Part shown: positions 1 to 8,553 of the stretch, piece by piece
Layout: the number at the start of each line of letters is the position of its first letter
How positions within the stretch are numbered: the first letter of the stretch is position 1
Assembly (NCBI GenBank): GCA_003531585.1
Contig: DQFX01000036.1
Span: forward strand, 19,794 to 64,586
Origin: Oscillospiraceae bacterium
GTDB lineage: Bacteria > Bacillota > Clostridia > Oscillospirales > Ruminococcaceae
Direction of reading: 5' to 3'
Length of the DNA: 44,793 nucleotides
Position numbers and translations under genes: made by a program
The notes under the pieces: generated by a model
What the model was told of the DNA's origin: nothing
Database searches by the model: none
Seen by the model: the letters and a program-made list of their open reading frames with translations, nothing else

Positions 1-86
1 TACAGCCTTACTTCGTCGGCTTTCCTAGAAGCTGGCACACCCTGCCCATTTTTGCTTTTCACACCGGTTTTTAGAGGTTCCCTGAT
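1..86. other. Non-coding window edge directly after flhA; possible repeat or mobile-element end
   Basis: No convincing gene starts here. Clostridial flagellar operons usually continue from flhA into flhF, but no ribosome site and FlhF-like amino terminus are present: the only ATG-led frame on the minus strand stops after 13 codons. The composition differs from the short intergenic spacers in the rest of the operon. The unusual sequence begins within about six bases of the flhA stop, which would fit a repeat or insertion-sequence end. I cannot see a second copy or a transposase, so this is only a suggestion. Confidence 0.3.
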
Positions 87-2186
87 TTAAACAGCAGGAG
101 CTGCTGCGGTGTTCAGTGAGATGTTTCCTATCGCCTGTATCTGGGCGGTGGAATCTATCTCGCTGTAAGAAAGTACCGTGATGTTCGGAATGAACTGTTC
201 GGTGAGCTTCTTGTAGTAAATACGCACCACCGGAGACGTCAGGACGATGACCGTCGGTATAACGTCCTTTATCTTGTCTATCTCCCGGTTGGAGGCGGTG
301 ACTATGCGCTGTATCATATCCGGCGGCATAGCGAGGTAGCTTCCCTGGTCCGACTTCTTTACGGAACTTACGATAAGATCCTCTATCTGGGTATCGAGGG
401 TTATCACGCGCAGGGAGTTTGCCTCCGCGAAGCGGTGGGTTATCGTGCGCTTGAGCGACTGCCTTACGTACTCCGTGATGATGTCGGTGTCCTTCAGCAC
501 GTTGGAGTGATCGCCGATAGTTTCCAGGATAGTTTCCAGATCGCGTATCGGGATACCTTCCTTGAGCAGATTCGCCAGTATTTTCTGCAAATATCCGACA
601 GATATAACTTTCGGTATAATATCGTCCACCACGATGGGGTTGGTCTTTTTAACGTTGTCCAGCATGGTGCTTACGTCCTGACGTGAGAGCAGCTCATGCG
701 CATAGCGCTTCATTATCTCCGACCAGTGGGTTATCATGACGGAAACCGGGTCTATCAGCGTGTAGCCTGCAACGTCCGCCATTATCTTCTTGTCCTCGGA
801 TATCCACTTTGCCGGAAGCCCGAACGCAGGCTCCACCGTGTCGATACCCTCTATCTGCTGGGTGACGTCGCCGCTGTCGAGCGCAAGGTAGTGGTCGACG
901 AGTATCTCGCCGCGGGCTACCTCCTCGCCCTTTATCTTGATTATGTACATGTTCGGGTTAATCTCGGGGTTATCCGTCATACGAACGGACGGGATTACCA
1001 TACCCATGTCAAGCGCGAACTGTTTTCGGAAGATAACGACTCGCTCGATGAAGTTGCCGCCGGATTTCTCATCGACAAGCCTCAGCAGGCTGTAGCCGAA
1101 TTCCATCTCGATAGGCTCGACATTAAGCAGCTTGAACACGTTGTCGATATCGCGGTAGTAGTCGTTGTCCGCCGGGAGCTTTTCCATCTCTTTTTCCTCG
1201 GCTTTCTTGCGCTGTGCAAGCTCCAGCTCCGCCATTTTCTTCTTGTTGCGGTTGAGCAGGAATGACGCGAGTATCAGCAGCACGCCGAGAATCAGGCAGA
1301 CCACCGTCGGGAATCCCGGAATGACCATCATGACTACCATGACGATACCGGCGATCATCAGAACGAATGGCTGCGCGGTGAACTGGCTCTTGAGGTCGTT
1401 GATGAGGCTGTCCTCGCTTGCCGCGCGGGTAACGATCATACCAGTAGCAACGGAGATGAGCAGCGCGGGAATCTGCGAGCAGAGGCCGTCGCCGACGGTA
1501 GCCAGCGAGTAGGTGTTGAGAATAGTGTTGAAATCACCGCCGCCGCGCACCATACCGATGATAACGCCGCCGATGAGGTTAACGAGGGTGGTGACGATGG
1601 ACATGATGGCGTCGCCCTTTACGAACTTCGTAGCACCGTCCATGGAGCCGTAGAAGTCAGCCTCGCGCTGGATATTGCTTCTGCGCTTCTTCGCCTGTTC
1701 CTCGTTGATTATTCCGGCGTTGAGGTCGGCGTCTATCGCCATCTGCTTACCGGGCATAGCGTCCAGCGTGAAGCGGGCTGCAACCTCGGATACTCGCTCG
1801 GAACCCTTGGTAATTACGATGAAGTTGACTAATACGATGATTATGAATATCAGGAAGCCGACGATGGCGTCGCCGCCCATAACGAAGTTACCGAACGCGG
1901 AAATTACCTCTCCGGCGTAGCCTCTGGAAAGAATGCCACGGGTCGTGGAAACGTTCAGCGACAGCCGCAGGACCGTCGTTAACAGCAGGACCGTCGGGAA
2001 TACGGAGAACTCCAGCGCCTCCTTGATGAACATTGTCATTACCAGAATGATAAGGCTCAGGGAGATGTTTAGCAGTATCATGAAGTCCATCAGCCAGCTA
2101 GGCAGCGGAATAATGATCGCAATTACGATGAATATTACAAACAGAACAAACGAGTTGCTCAGCAGCTTGCGTACTATATCACCCAT
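87..2186 (-). CDS. flhA: Flagellar type III export gate protein FlhA
   Basis: The 699-residue product has the usual length and layout of FlhA: about eight hydrophobic segments in the first 320 residues, then a large soluble domain. The FHIPEP-family signature lies around residues 150-200, with charged stretches after AMPGKQMAIDADLNAG. FlhA forms the nonameric ring of the export gate, uses proton-motive force, and docks chaperone-substrate complexes through its cytoplasmic domain. It follows flhB after a 64-bp AT-rich gap. A GGAG lies directly against the chosen ATG, an unusually short spacing, so the exact start is a little uncertain. It is the last flagellar gene visible. Confidence 0.97.
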   Translation of the reverse strand: MGDIVRKLLSNSFVLFVIFIVIAIIIPLPSWLMDFMILLNISLSLIILVMTMFIKEALEFSVFPTVLLLTTVLRLSLNVSTTRGILSRGYAGEVISAFGNFVMGGDAIVGFLIFIIIVLVNFIVITKGSERVSEVAARFTLDAMPGKQMAIDADLNAGIINEEQAKKRRSNIQREADFYGSMDGATKFVKGDAIMSIVTTLVNLIGGVIIGMVRGGGDFNTILNTYSLATVGDGLCSQIPALLISVATGMIVTRAASEDSLINDLKSQFTAQPFVLMIAGIVMVVMMVIPGFPTVVCLILGVLLILASFLLNRNKKKMAELELAQRKKAEEKEMEKLPADNDYYRDIDNVFKLLNVEPIEMEFGYSLLRLVDEKSGGNFIERVVIFRKQFALDMGMVIPSVRMTDNPEINPNMYIIKIKGEEVARGEILVDHYLALDSGDVTQQIEGIDTVEPAFGLPAKWISEDKKIMADVAGYTLIDPVSVMITHWSEIMKRYAHELLSRQDVSTMLDNVKKTNPIVVDDIIPKVISVGYLQKILANLLKEGIPIRDLETILETIGDHSNVLKDTDIITEYVRQSLKRTITHRFAEANSLRVITLDTQIEDLIVSSVKKSDQGSYLAMPPDMIQRIVTASNREIDKIKDVIPTVIVLTSPVVRIYYKKLTEQFIPNITVLSYSEIDSTAQIQAIGNISLNTAAAPAV

Positions 2187-2250
2187 CTCCTCTCTGTAGA
2201 ATTTTTATATAAATATACGAATAGTATCGGATTTTCACGAATTATTCGAA

Positions 2251-3315
2251 TTACGCATGAAGCGTCTTGTGCTTCTCCCGGTAAACGACTGTCAGCACCT
2301 CCGCGACAGCGTTGTAAAGCTCCGCGGGAATCTCCCGCCCGACGTCGACCATGCTGTAAAGCGACCTGGCAAGCGGCGGGTTTTCTATCGTCATGACGTC
2401 GTTTTCCTCTGCGATCTGGACTATCCTCAGCGCGATGAGATCCTTGCCCTTTGCGAGGACCTGCGGCGCGTTGTTCTTGTCCTGATCGTATTTCAGTGCA
2501 ACAGCGAAGTGCGTAGGGTTTCTGACAACGACATCCGCCTTGGGGACGTCCTGCATCATTCGCTGCGTAGCCATCTGCTGCTGGCGCTGCTTGATCTTGC
2601 TCTTTATCTGGGGGTCGCCTTCCATCTGCTTGAATTCCTCCTTGACCTCCTGCTTGGACATCTTGAGCTTTTTCTCAAACTGACACCACTGGAAGAGAAA
2701 ATCCGCAGCCGCCACGAACACCAGCATTATGCATATCAGCATTACCAGGTCGAAGATCGTCACCAGAGCGTAGGTCACGCCCGCAGCGACGCCCGTATCT
2801 ATCAGCATGACGAACTTCGGAAGCCTGTCCCGTATCTCGTTGTAAATCACCACGCTGATGATAATTACCTCGATAAGCCCCTTTAAAATGCCGACTATCG
2901 ACTGAAGCGAAAACAGCTTCTTAATGCCGGAAAGCGGATTCAGCCGGGAAAACTTCGGCTTGAGCGCCTTCATAGTAAACAGACCCCTTGTCTGCGCGAT
3001 GGTCGGGATAATTCCGAGGAAAATCGCTATCAGGCAGACAGGCCCGACGGTAATTCCAACTACTGTTATAACGTCGATCCATATCGTCATTATATTGTCA
3101 GTGGTGACATAGGTCGAACCAAGCTCCTCAAAAACGGAGCCGGTATAGGAAAATATATTTTCGGAAATGAAGCCGAGAAGCAGCCTCATCGCCGCGAATA
3201 TGCCAAGAACGGAAGCCGCAATGCCTATCTCCTTGCTCTGGAGGACGTTGCCTTCCTTTCGCTGATCCTTACGCTTTTTCGGGGTGGCTTTTTCGGTTTT
3301 TTCTTCTCCTGCCAT
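2251..3315 (-). CDS. flhB: Flagellar export switch protein FlhB
   Basis: The protein has 354 residues, typical for FlhB. It opens with a Lys/Glu-rich amino terminus (MAGEEKTEKATPKKR), followed by four membrane segments and a cytoplasmic domain. The autocleavage motif NPTH is intact in VVVRNPTHFAVAL. FlhB switches export specificity from rod/hook to filament substrates, guided by FliK, which is also in this operon. It lies 18 bp downstream of fliR. Confidence 0.97.
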   Translation of the reverse strand: MAGEEKTEKATPKKRKDQRKEGNVLQSKEIGIAASVLGIFAAMRLLLGFISENIFSYTGSVFEELGSTYVTTDNIMTIWIDVITVVGITVGPVCLIAIFLGIIPTIAQTRGLFTMKALKPKFSRLNPLSGIKKLFSLQSIVGILKGLIEVIIISVVIYNEIRDRLPKFVMLIDTGVAAGVTYALVTIFDLVMLICIMLVFVAAADFLFQWCQFEKKLKMSKQEVKEEFKQMEGDPQIKSKIKQRQQQMATQRMMQDVPKADVVVRNPTHFAVALKYDQDKNNAPQVLAKGKDLIALRIVQIAEENDVMTIENPPLARSLYSMVDVGREIPAELYNAVAEVLTVVYREKHKTLHA

Positions 3316-3333
3316 CTTCCCACCCTTTCAAAG

Positions 3334-4113
3334 TCAGACCGCCATCTCGCCGAGCAGAGTATTCAGGTTGCTGAACAGCAGATCCATTATCTTCTCCATG
3401 AATTCAGACACCATGCTGCTGCACCCCGCCAGTACGACGAATCCCACCAGCATTTTTATCTGCACGTTGAGCACGAATACATGTATTGAAGGAACCGCCT
3501 TCATCAGCACGCCGATACAGAACTCCGTGACCAGCCCGGCTGCGATCACCGGCATAGCCAGCTTTAGACCCAGCGTGAGGACAGTCTCGAAATATTTCAC
3601 GATCAGCAGTCCAACATTGAAATTGAAGCTGCTGAATCCCATCGGAATGCTCTCGTATGAAATGAAAAACAGCTTTATGTATGAGAGATGCCCTCCCACC
3701 ATAAAGAAGTAGATCATGAACCACCAGCTATAGTACTGCGTTACAAGGCTAGTCGTACCGAACGTAGGGTCGTAGCTCCTCGCCATTGAAAGGCCTATTT
3801 GGTAGTCGGACAGCTCTCCGGCAAGGCTGAAAAGCTGTAACATGAGGTTAACGAAGAACCCCAGCGTGAAGCCGACGAGCAGCTCCTTGCCGATATCCAG
3901 CGCAAACGGAAGCACTCCCTGCGGTATCGTGTAGCTGAAATCCCCCGCCGCAGCCATGACCAGAGCCAGCATAAGCGAAGCCCCCGCCTTGACCATATTC
4001 GGAACGCCGTTTCGTGAGAAAATCGGGTTGAACGTAAATATCCCGCTTATCCTAGCCGTTACCATCAGTATAATGACGAAGTTGGTTTGGATAGCTTCCC
4101 AGATCTCAGACAT
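3334..4113 (-). CDS. fliR: Flagellar export gate protein FliR
   Basis: The 259-residue product is almost wholly hydrophobic with several membrane spans, as expected for FliR. The segment around GELSDYQIGLSMARSYDPTFG matches the conserved central part of the family. FliR joins FliP and FliQ in the helical core of the export gate inside the MS ring. The gene starts 9 bp after fliQ and ends 18 bp before flhB, so the fliP-fliQ-fliR-flhB order is the normal one. Confidence 0.96.
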   Translation of the reverse strand: MSEIWEAIQTNFVIILMVTARISGIFTFNPIFSRNGVPNMVKAGASLMLALVMAAAGDFSYTIPQGVLPFALDIGKELLVGFTLGFFVNLMLQLFSLAGELSDYQIGLSMARSYDPTFGTTSLVTQYYSWWFMIYFFMVGGHLSYIKLFFISYESIPMGFSSFNFNVGLLIVKYFETVLTLGLKLAMPVIAAGLVTEFCIGVLMKAVPSIHVFVLNVQIKMLVGFVVLAGCSSMVSEFMEKIMDLLFSNLNTLLGEMAV

Positions 4114-4122
4114 AGCCCCGCC

Positions 4123-4395
4123 TTACGTTATTGGGACCGCGGATACCTTCTCGAAGATGAAATTGACAAAATCAATGCACTCCGAGGTCATCCACGGCGC
4201 AAGGATAAACAGCGCCAGACCCACCGCGACAGCCTTAGGAGCGAAGGAGAGCGTCTGCTCGTGAACCTGCGTCGCCGCCTGTAATATCGCGATCACCAGT
4301 CCAACTATCATGGCAACGAGGAGTATCGGCACAGCCAGCTTGAACGCCAGCATTATAGCCGCCTGGAAAATCTCCATCATTTCGTCCTGCGTCAT
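4123..4395 (-). CDS. fliQ: Flagellar export gate protein FliQ
   Basis: This 90-residue protein has two hydrophobic helices separated by a short polar loop (AATQVHEQTLSFAPK), the standard FliQ hairpin. FliQ packs around the FliP-FliR core of the secretion gate. Length and position between fliP and fliR agree with the family. Confidence 0.96.
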   Translation of the reverse strand: MTQDEMMEIFQAAIMLAFKLAVPILLVAMIVGLVIAILQAATQVHEQTLSFAPKAVAVGLALFILAPWMTSECIDFVNFIFEKVSAVPIT

Positions 4396-4425
4396 TTATC
4401 TCACCGCCTTTACTACCTGACCTGT

Positions 4426-5361
4426 CTACAAATTATAGCTTGCAACTACCGAGCCTATCAGCAGATTCCACCCGTCCGCCAGCACGAACACCAGTATCTT
4501 GAACGGCATGGATATCATCGCGGGCGGCAGCATCATCATACCCATGGACATCAGCGTACTGCCGACTACCAGGTCAATGACAAGGAACGGCAGGAATATC
4601 AGAAATCCCATCTGGAATGCGCGCTTCAGCTCGCTTATCATGAACGACGGCACGATGACCGTCAGACTAAGGTCGTTCTGGAGGTACTCGTCAGTATAGC
4701 CGCCCTCCGGCTCCTCTGTTTTCGAGAGGTCGAGGAAGAACTGCAGGTCGTCCTGGGAAGTCTGCTTGAGCATGAACTTCTTGAGCGGCACGGAAGCCGC
4801 GTCCAGGGCTTCCTCCGTGGTCAGCTCCTCGCTGACGTATGGCTGATAAGCCACCTCGTTTATCTCCGAGAATACCGGCGCCATTATGAAGAACGTCAGG
4901 AACAGCGCCATTCCGGTGATGACCATGTTCGGCGGAGTGCTCTGCGTCTGCATGGCAGTCCTGAGGAAGCCGAGAACAATGACGATACGCGTAAAGCAGG
5001 TCATCATGATCAGCATCGACGGAGCCAGCGCTATAAGCGTCAGCAGAATGATTATCTCCAGCGGCTGGGAAGCGTCAACGCCTATCAGCTCCTGTATCAC
5101 CGACGAACCCGCGTCTTTATTGACGTAAGTAGGGTCGGTGTCGAGATAATCTCCCGGATTGTGCTGAGTCTCCCCGGTCGCGCTCTGCTGAGCCTCAGCC
5201 GTGGAGACCGCCCGCACCGCGCCGGAATCAGCCGTCCCCTGCTCCGCAAACGCGGAAAGGGTGCACAGCATGACAGTCAGCAGCACCGTGACCAGCAGCG
5301 ACACCGCAAACTTTATCAGAAGCCGCTTATTCTCTTTTGTAAGCTCAAGCTGCCTGAACAC
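4426..5361 (-). CDS. fliP: Flagellar export gate protein FliP
   Basis: The conserved FliP core starts near residue 95 (LEIIILLTLIALAPSMLIMMTCFTRIVIV, split here only by eye) and ends with segments containing MMMLPP and LADGWNLL. FliP forms the central pentamer of the export gate. The 311-residue length exceeds the usual 220-250 because of the first 90 residues: a charged start, a signal-like hydrophobic stretch ending AFAEQG, then a Ser/Thr/Gln-rich tract. Cleavable signals are known in FliP. The start is GTG, placed by a GGAGGG about 10 bases upstream and 15 bp after the fliO stop. Confidence 0.95.
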   Translation of the reverse strand: MFRQLELTKENKRLLIKFAVSLLVTVLLTVMLCTLSAFAEQGTADSGAVRAVSTAEAQQSATGETQHNPGDYLDTDPTYVNKDAGSSVIQELIGVDASQPLEIIILLTLIALAPSMLIMMTCFTRIVIVLGFLRTAMQTQSTPPNMVITGMALFLTFFIMAPVFSEINEVAYQPYVSEELTTEEALDAASVPLKKFMLKQTSQDDLQFFLDLSKTEEPEGGYTDEYLQNDLSLTVIVPSFMISELKRAFQMGFLIFLPFLVIDLVVGSTLMSMGMMMLPPAMISMPFKILVFVLADGWNLLIGSVVASYNL

Positions 5362-5376
5362 CTGCCGTCCCTCCGA

Positions 5377-5715
5377 TCACTTCTTGTTCAACATGTCCTT
5401 GAAAACGATCTTGAAACTCTCCTTAAAGGTGGGATTCCCGCCGTTTTCGTCTTTTTTCATGAGTTCCTCCTCGGTTTCCTCCAGCTCGTGGACTTTCTCC
5501 ACCCTGCCGTTGGTAACTCCGAGAACCATGCATTTCCCGCATACGCTGACAAGCAGCAGCATTTTGTCTGGTCCCAGATTTATACGCTCCAGGATCTTCA
5601 TATTTTTGCTGTCGCTCAGTGTCACGCGCCTGTTTAGCTTCTTCATCGCCCAGAAAAGCAGGAAAACCAGCGCCAGAACGCCCAGCAGCGCCATTATCAT
5701 CTGAAAATATTCCAC
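5377..5715 (-). CDS. fliO: Flagellar biosynthesis protein FliO/FliZ family
   Basis: A small protein of 112 residues with one amino-terminal membrane helix (FQMIMALLGVLALVFLLFWAM) followed by a compact soluble domain containing LSDSKNMKILERINLGPDKMLLLVSVCGK. This is the FliO/FliZ pattern. FliO helps assemble the FliP ring. I chose the GTG at 5715 because a GGGAGG stands about 7 bases upstream. A longer frame from GTG at 5745 would begin inside a terminator hairpin. The gene sits immediately below that hairpin, so its expression and that of fliP-flhA may depend on read-through. Confidence 0.88.
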   Translation of the reverse strand: MEYFQMIMALLGVLALVFLLFWAMKKLNRRVTLSDSKNMKILERINLGPDKMLLLVSVCGKCMVLGVTNGRVEKVHELEETEEELMKKDENGGNPTFKESFKIVFKDMLNKK

Positions 5716-5734
5716 TGCCGAACCTCCCGGAATC

Positions 5735-5775
5735 AAAAACCGCACTATTCAGACCCGTTCGTCTGAACAGTGCGG
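5735..5775 (-). terminator. Intrinsic terminator hairpin just upstream of the fliO ribosome site
   Basis: Read on the minus strand, CCGCACTGTTCAGAC, a six-base loop and GTCTGAATAGTGCGG form a 15-bp stem with one G-U pair, followed at once by TTTTT. It lies inside the operon, between cheY and fliO, and its T-run ends only about 10 bases before the fliO GGGAGG. A terminator at this place should reduce transcription of fliO to flhA unless it is bypassed. Confidence 0.85.
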
Positions 5776-5880
5776 CGAAAAAATGTTGCGTGACAGTTCC
5801 CCGGAAAAACCGGGAACTTACGCTGCGCCGCACTTCTTCCCGCATTCCGCGGGACGCCCCTCAGGGCAGACGCGCAGCGA
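5735..5880 (-). promoter_or_regulatory. Candidate structured leader or attenuator RNA between cheY and fliO
   Basis: The minus-strand RNA after the cheY stop can fold into several helices. An outer 8-bp stem pairs CGCTGCGC (about 5879-5872) with GCGCAGCG (5828-5821) and encloses hairpins GCCC-TGAG-GGGC and TCCCGC-GGAAT-GCGGGA, giving a three-way junction. A further hairpin pairs GTTCC with GGAAC around a T-rich loop, then comes the terminator at 5735-5775. AGTGCGGCG (5834-5826) is perfectly complementary to CGCCGCACT (5777-5769), the start of the terminator's first arm. That pairing would break both the outer stem and the terminator. The helices are seen; the regulatory role is inferred. I do not recognise a known riboswitch class. 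Confidence 0.55.
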
Positions 5881-6243
5881 TCAGCCGAGTACCTTCTTGA
5901 CGGTCTGGAGTATTCTGTCAGGCTTGAAGGGCTTAACGATGAAGTCGAGTGCGCCGAGCTTTATAGCCTCGACAACCATAGCTTCCTGACCCATTGCAGA
6001 GCACATAACGACCTTAGCCATCGGATCCATTCCCTTAATGTCCTTGAGAGCCTCGATACCGGTCTTGTTGGGCATGGTGATATCCATGATAACCAGGTCA
6101 GGCTTCTCAGCAGCGTAAACATCGCATGCGATTGCGCCGTCTGCCGCCTCAAGGATGTTTGTGTATCCATTCTTAGTGAGAGCGTCCTTGATCAGCATTC
6201 TCATGAAAGCAGCGTCGTCAACCAGTAAAATCTTCTTGTCCAT
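5881..6243 (-). CDS. cheY: Chemotaxis response regulator CheY
   Basis: A single receiver domain of 120 residues. The acid pair DD is in ILLVDDAAF, the phospho-acceptor Asp in LVIMDITMP, a Ser replaces the common Thr in VVMCSAMG, and the invariant Lys is in DFIVKPFKP. There is no output domain. CheY-phosphate binds the flagellar switch. Its place directly after fliY, a CheC-like phosphatase fused to FliN, puts signal and phosphatase side by side, as in other clostridial operons. It is followed by a structured RNA and a terminator rather than directly by fliO. Confidence 0.95.
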   Translation of the reverse strand: MDKKILLVDDAAFMRMLIKDALTKNGYTNILEAADGAIACDVYAAEKPDLVIMDITMPNKTGIEALKDIKGMDPMAKVVMCSAMGQEAMVVEAIKLGALDFIVKPFKPDRILQTVKKVLG

Positions 6244-6282
6244 TACTAATAAATCTCCTTGATATATGTTATATTATGTATT

Positions 6283-7497
6283 TTATTCCTTGCCGAGGCT
6301 GTCCATGAACTTGGACTTGACGATCTCAGTAATTCTCACTGCGAAGTTGTCGTCGATAACAACGACGTCGCCCCTTGCGATCAAGTTGCCGTTTACGACC
6401 ACATCGACCGGCGCGCCAGCCTGGCGTTCCAACTCGATTATCGTACCCTGAGTGAACTCCAGGATATCCTTTACCTTGCGCTTCGCGGTGCCGATCTCAA
6501 CTGAGATCTCAAGCGGAACGCCCATCAGCAGCTTTAGGTTATCCTGCTGATCCGTAGGCAGACCGAAATCCATTGCGTCAAACTGGTGGAGCTGCGCATT
6601 CTGGATATTGACCGGCGGAACAGGCGGCGGATAAGCTCCGTAAGCCGCATACTGATTCTGATATCCGTATCCGGGGTAAGCAGGCTGACCCTGCGGCGGG
6701 TAAGGGTAAGCGCCTGGAGCGGGCTGCTGCGGCTGAGCCATACCCTGGGCGGGATCAGGCTGAGGCGCGGGAGCCGCCGGCTGGGGTGCCGGAGCGGGCG
6801 CAGACTGCGGAGCTGCTGGAGCAGGCTGAGCCGCCGGAGCGGGCGCAGGCTGCTTGGCGGGCTGCGCCTCTGCCTCGTCGCCGTGGAACTTCTCTATCAT
6901 CTTGTCGGACAGAGACTTAGCAAGATCAACGGACATAACCGACATGAACTCACTGTTCATAACGCCGTCAACTGACAGGTTGAACGTAACTGCAACTATG
7001 GTCTCATCGGGATCAAGCTCTGCAAGCTGGCAGAAGTTGGTCTGCTCGATAAGGTACGGGGTCGGCGTGGAGATGTCGACCGAAATTCCGAGCAGATCGG
7101 AAAGCGCTGTTGCAGATGCTCCCATCATCTGGTTCATGACCTCGGAAACTGCGCTTATGTTCATCTCATCGAACTCAAAATCAGGAGAAACTACCAGCGG
7201 GTTGCCCATGAGCTGATTAAGAATAAGCTGAACATCGTCCTGCTTGAGGACCATCATGTTCTGACCGGAAATACCGGAAACATAGACGATCTTAACGCAG
7301 ATAGCAGGCTCCAGACGGTCGTAATTCAGGTCGGCTGCCTTGACCACGCTCACCTGCGGTGTGGTGATCCAGACTTTTGCGTTGAGAAGCTCAGAAACAG
7401 CGGTCGCAGCGGAACCCATGCTTATGTTGAGTATTTCGCCGACGGCGTCTATTTCATATGAGCTGAATTCAACGTTTGCATCCTTTTCATTAGCCAT
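6283..7497 (-). CDS. fliY: Flagellar switch protein FliY (CheC-like phosphatase fused to FliN)
   Basis: The 404-residue product has three parts. The first 200 residues carry two CheC-type phosphatase motifs, AVGEILNISMGSAATAVSELL and AVSEVMNQMMGASATALSDLL, each with the Glu and Asn expected for CheY-phosphate hydrolysis. Residues of roughly 210-295 form a Pro/Ala/Gln-rich linker, longer than usual. The last 90 residues are a FliN domain (LKLLMGVPLEISVEIG onward, ending in a FAVRITEIV strand). FliY is part of the C-ring and removes phosphate from CheY. Confidence 0.95.
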   Translation of the reverse strand: MANEKDANVEFSSYEIDAVGEILNISMGSAATAVSELLNAKVWITTPQVSVVKAADLNYDRLEPAICVKIVYVSGISGQNMMVLKQDDVQLILNQLMGNPLVVSPDFEFDEMNISAVSEVMNQMMGASATALSDLLGISVDISTPTPYLIEQTNFCQLAELDPDETIVAVTFNLSVDGVMNSEFMSVMSVDLAKSLSDKMIEKFHGDEAEAQPAKQPAPAPAAQPAPAAPQSAPAPAPQPAAPAPQPDPAQGMAQPQQPAPGAYPYPPQGQPAYPGYGYQNQYAAYGAYPPPVPPVNIQNAQLHQFDAMDFGLPTDQQDNLKLLMGVPLEISVEIGTAKRKVKDILEFTQGTIIELERQAGAPVDVVVNGNLIARGDVVVIDDNFAVRITEIVKSKFMDSLGKE

Positions 7498-7510
7498 TGG
7501 ACATTTTACC

Positions 7511-8500
7511 TCAATTCTCTATAAAATTATCTATCATTATTGCCTTTTTGTTATTGTAGGTTCCAAGCTTTCCGGTGCACCAGTGCTTGCTTCCGACCTT
7601 CACGTCAACATCGCTTGTGATGCTCTTTCCAAGCGGGATAACGTCGTTCACCTGGAGCGTAAGCACCTCGTAGAGGTCAAGGTTGATCTCGCCGAGGACT
7701 GCGGTGATTTTGAGGTCGGTATCGCTGATACCGGTCATGATAGTGTCGCGGCGCTCTGCCTCGCGGTTAGCGTCGAGCTTTCTTCTGGAAACATTGTAGC
7801 GGGAAATGAACTTGTTCATTATCTCGTCCAGATTTATCGCAGGAATGCACACCGAGATTATCGACTTGGAGCCGTTTATCTCCACCTCGAGGGCTACGAT
7901 TATTACCGTATCCTCGTGGCCTATGGTCTGCACAACCCTGGAATTCGTTTCGATGCCGATTAGCTTCGGCTCAAGGTCGATATGGCTGGCCCACGGCTCG
8001 TAGAGAAGATTCGCCATCGAATTCATGACGTCATTCATAATGGTGATCTCTATTTCAGTGAAATCGCGGTTGACATCGCGGTATTCACCTCTGCCGCCGA
8101 GCAGTCTGTCTATCATCGTAAATGTTATCGTGTTGGATATCTGAATGATAACGTTGGTCTCGCTGACCTCCTCGTTCTTGATACCCATGTCCACCATGCC
8201 CATCAGGACGTAATCCGGAAGCGCGTTGTTGAACTCGCTGTACCTCTGCTCCTCGATGTTCACCAGCGAAACGCGGCAGTACAGTCTGAGCAGACCTGTG
8301 AGGTACGACGAGAGAAGTCTCGCATAGTTCTCGAATATACCGTCGAGAACCTTGATCTGTTCCTTTGTGAACTTCTTAGGAGCGCGGAAGTCGTACTCCT
8401 TGACCTTTTCTTCCTCTTTCTGCGTCACCTCCGGAACTGCGCCGGCAGCGACGTTTTTAAGCATTTCATCTATCTGCGCCTGCGTCAGGACGTCAGCCAT
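7511..8500 (-). CDS. fliM: Flagellar motor switch protein FliM
   Basis: The 329-residue protein begins with MADVLTQAQIDEML, the short CheY-phosphate-binding peptide typical of FliM. It continues into the middle CheC-like fold (LLGGRGEYRDVNRDFTEIE) and a carboxy-terminal SpoA/FliN-like domain (AVLGEINLDLYEVLTLQVNDVIPLG). FliM couples CheY-phosphate to motor direction in the C-ring with FliG and FliY. It overlaps nothing and lies 13 bp before fliY. The 53-bp gap to motB is too short for fliL, which often stands there in related operons. Confidence 0.97.
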   Translation of the reverse strand: MADVLTQAQIDEMLKNVAAGAVPEVTQKEEEKVKEYDFRAPKKFTKEQIKVLDGIFENYARLLSSYLTGLLRLYCRVSLVNIEEQRYSEFNNALPDYVLMGMVDMGIKNEEVSETNVIIQISNTITFTMIDRLLGGRGEYRDVNRDFTEIEITIMNDVMNSMANLLYEPWASHIDLEPKLIGIETNSRVVQTIGHEDTVIIVALEVEINGSKSIISVCIPAINLDEIMNKFISRYNVSRRKLDANREAERRDTIMTGISDTDLKITAVLGEINLDLYEVLTLQVNDVIPLGKSITSDVDVKVGSKHWCTGKLGTYNNKKAIMIDNFIEN

Positions 8501-8553
8501 CTGTATCCCCCCATTACTTTACCAGCGCCCACTGCGTCTGGTTTCCCATTGGA

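Noticed and set aside
1..86. Cyclic-di-GMP riboswitch after flhA, suggested by GCAAA and AAAGCC fragments on the minus strand
   Set aside because: The conserved GEMM-I core order and its closing stems are not present, and the stretch is cut by the window edge.
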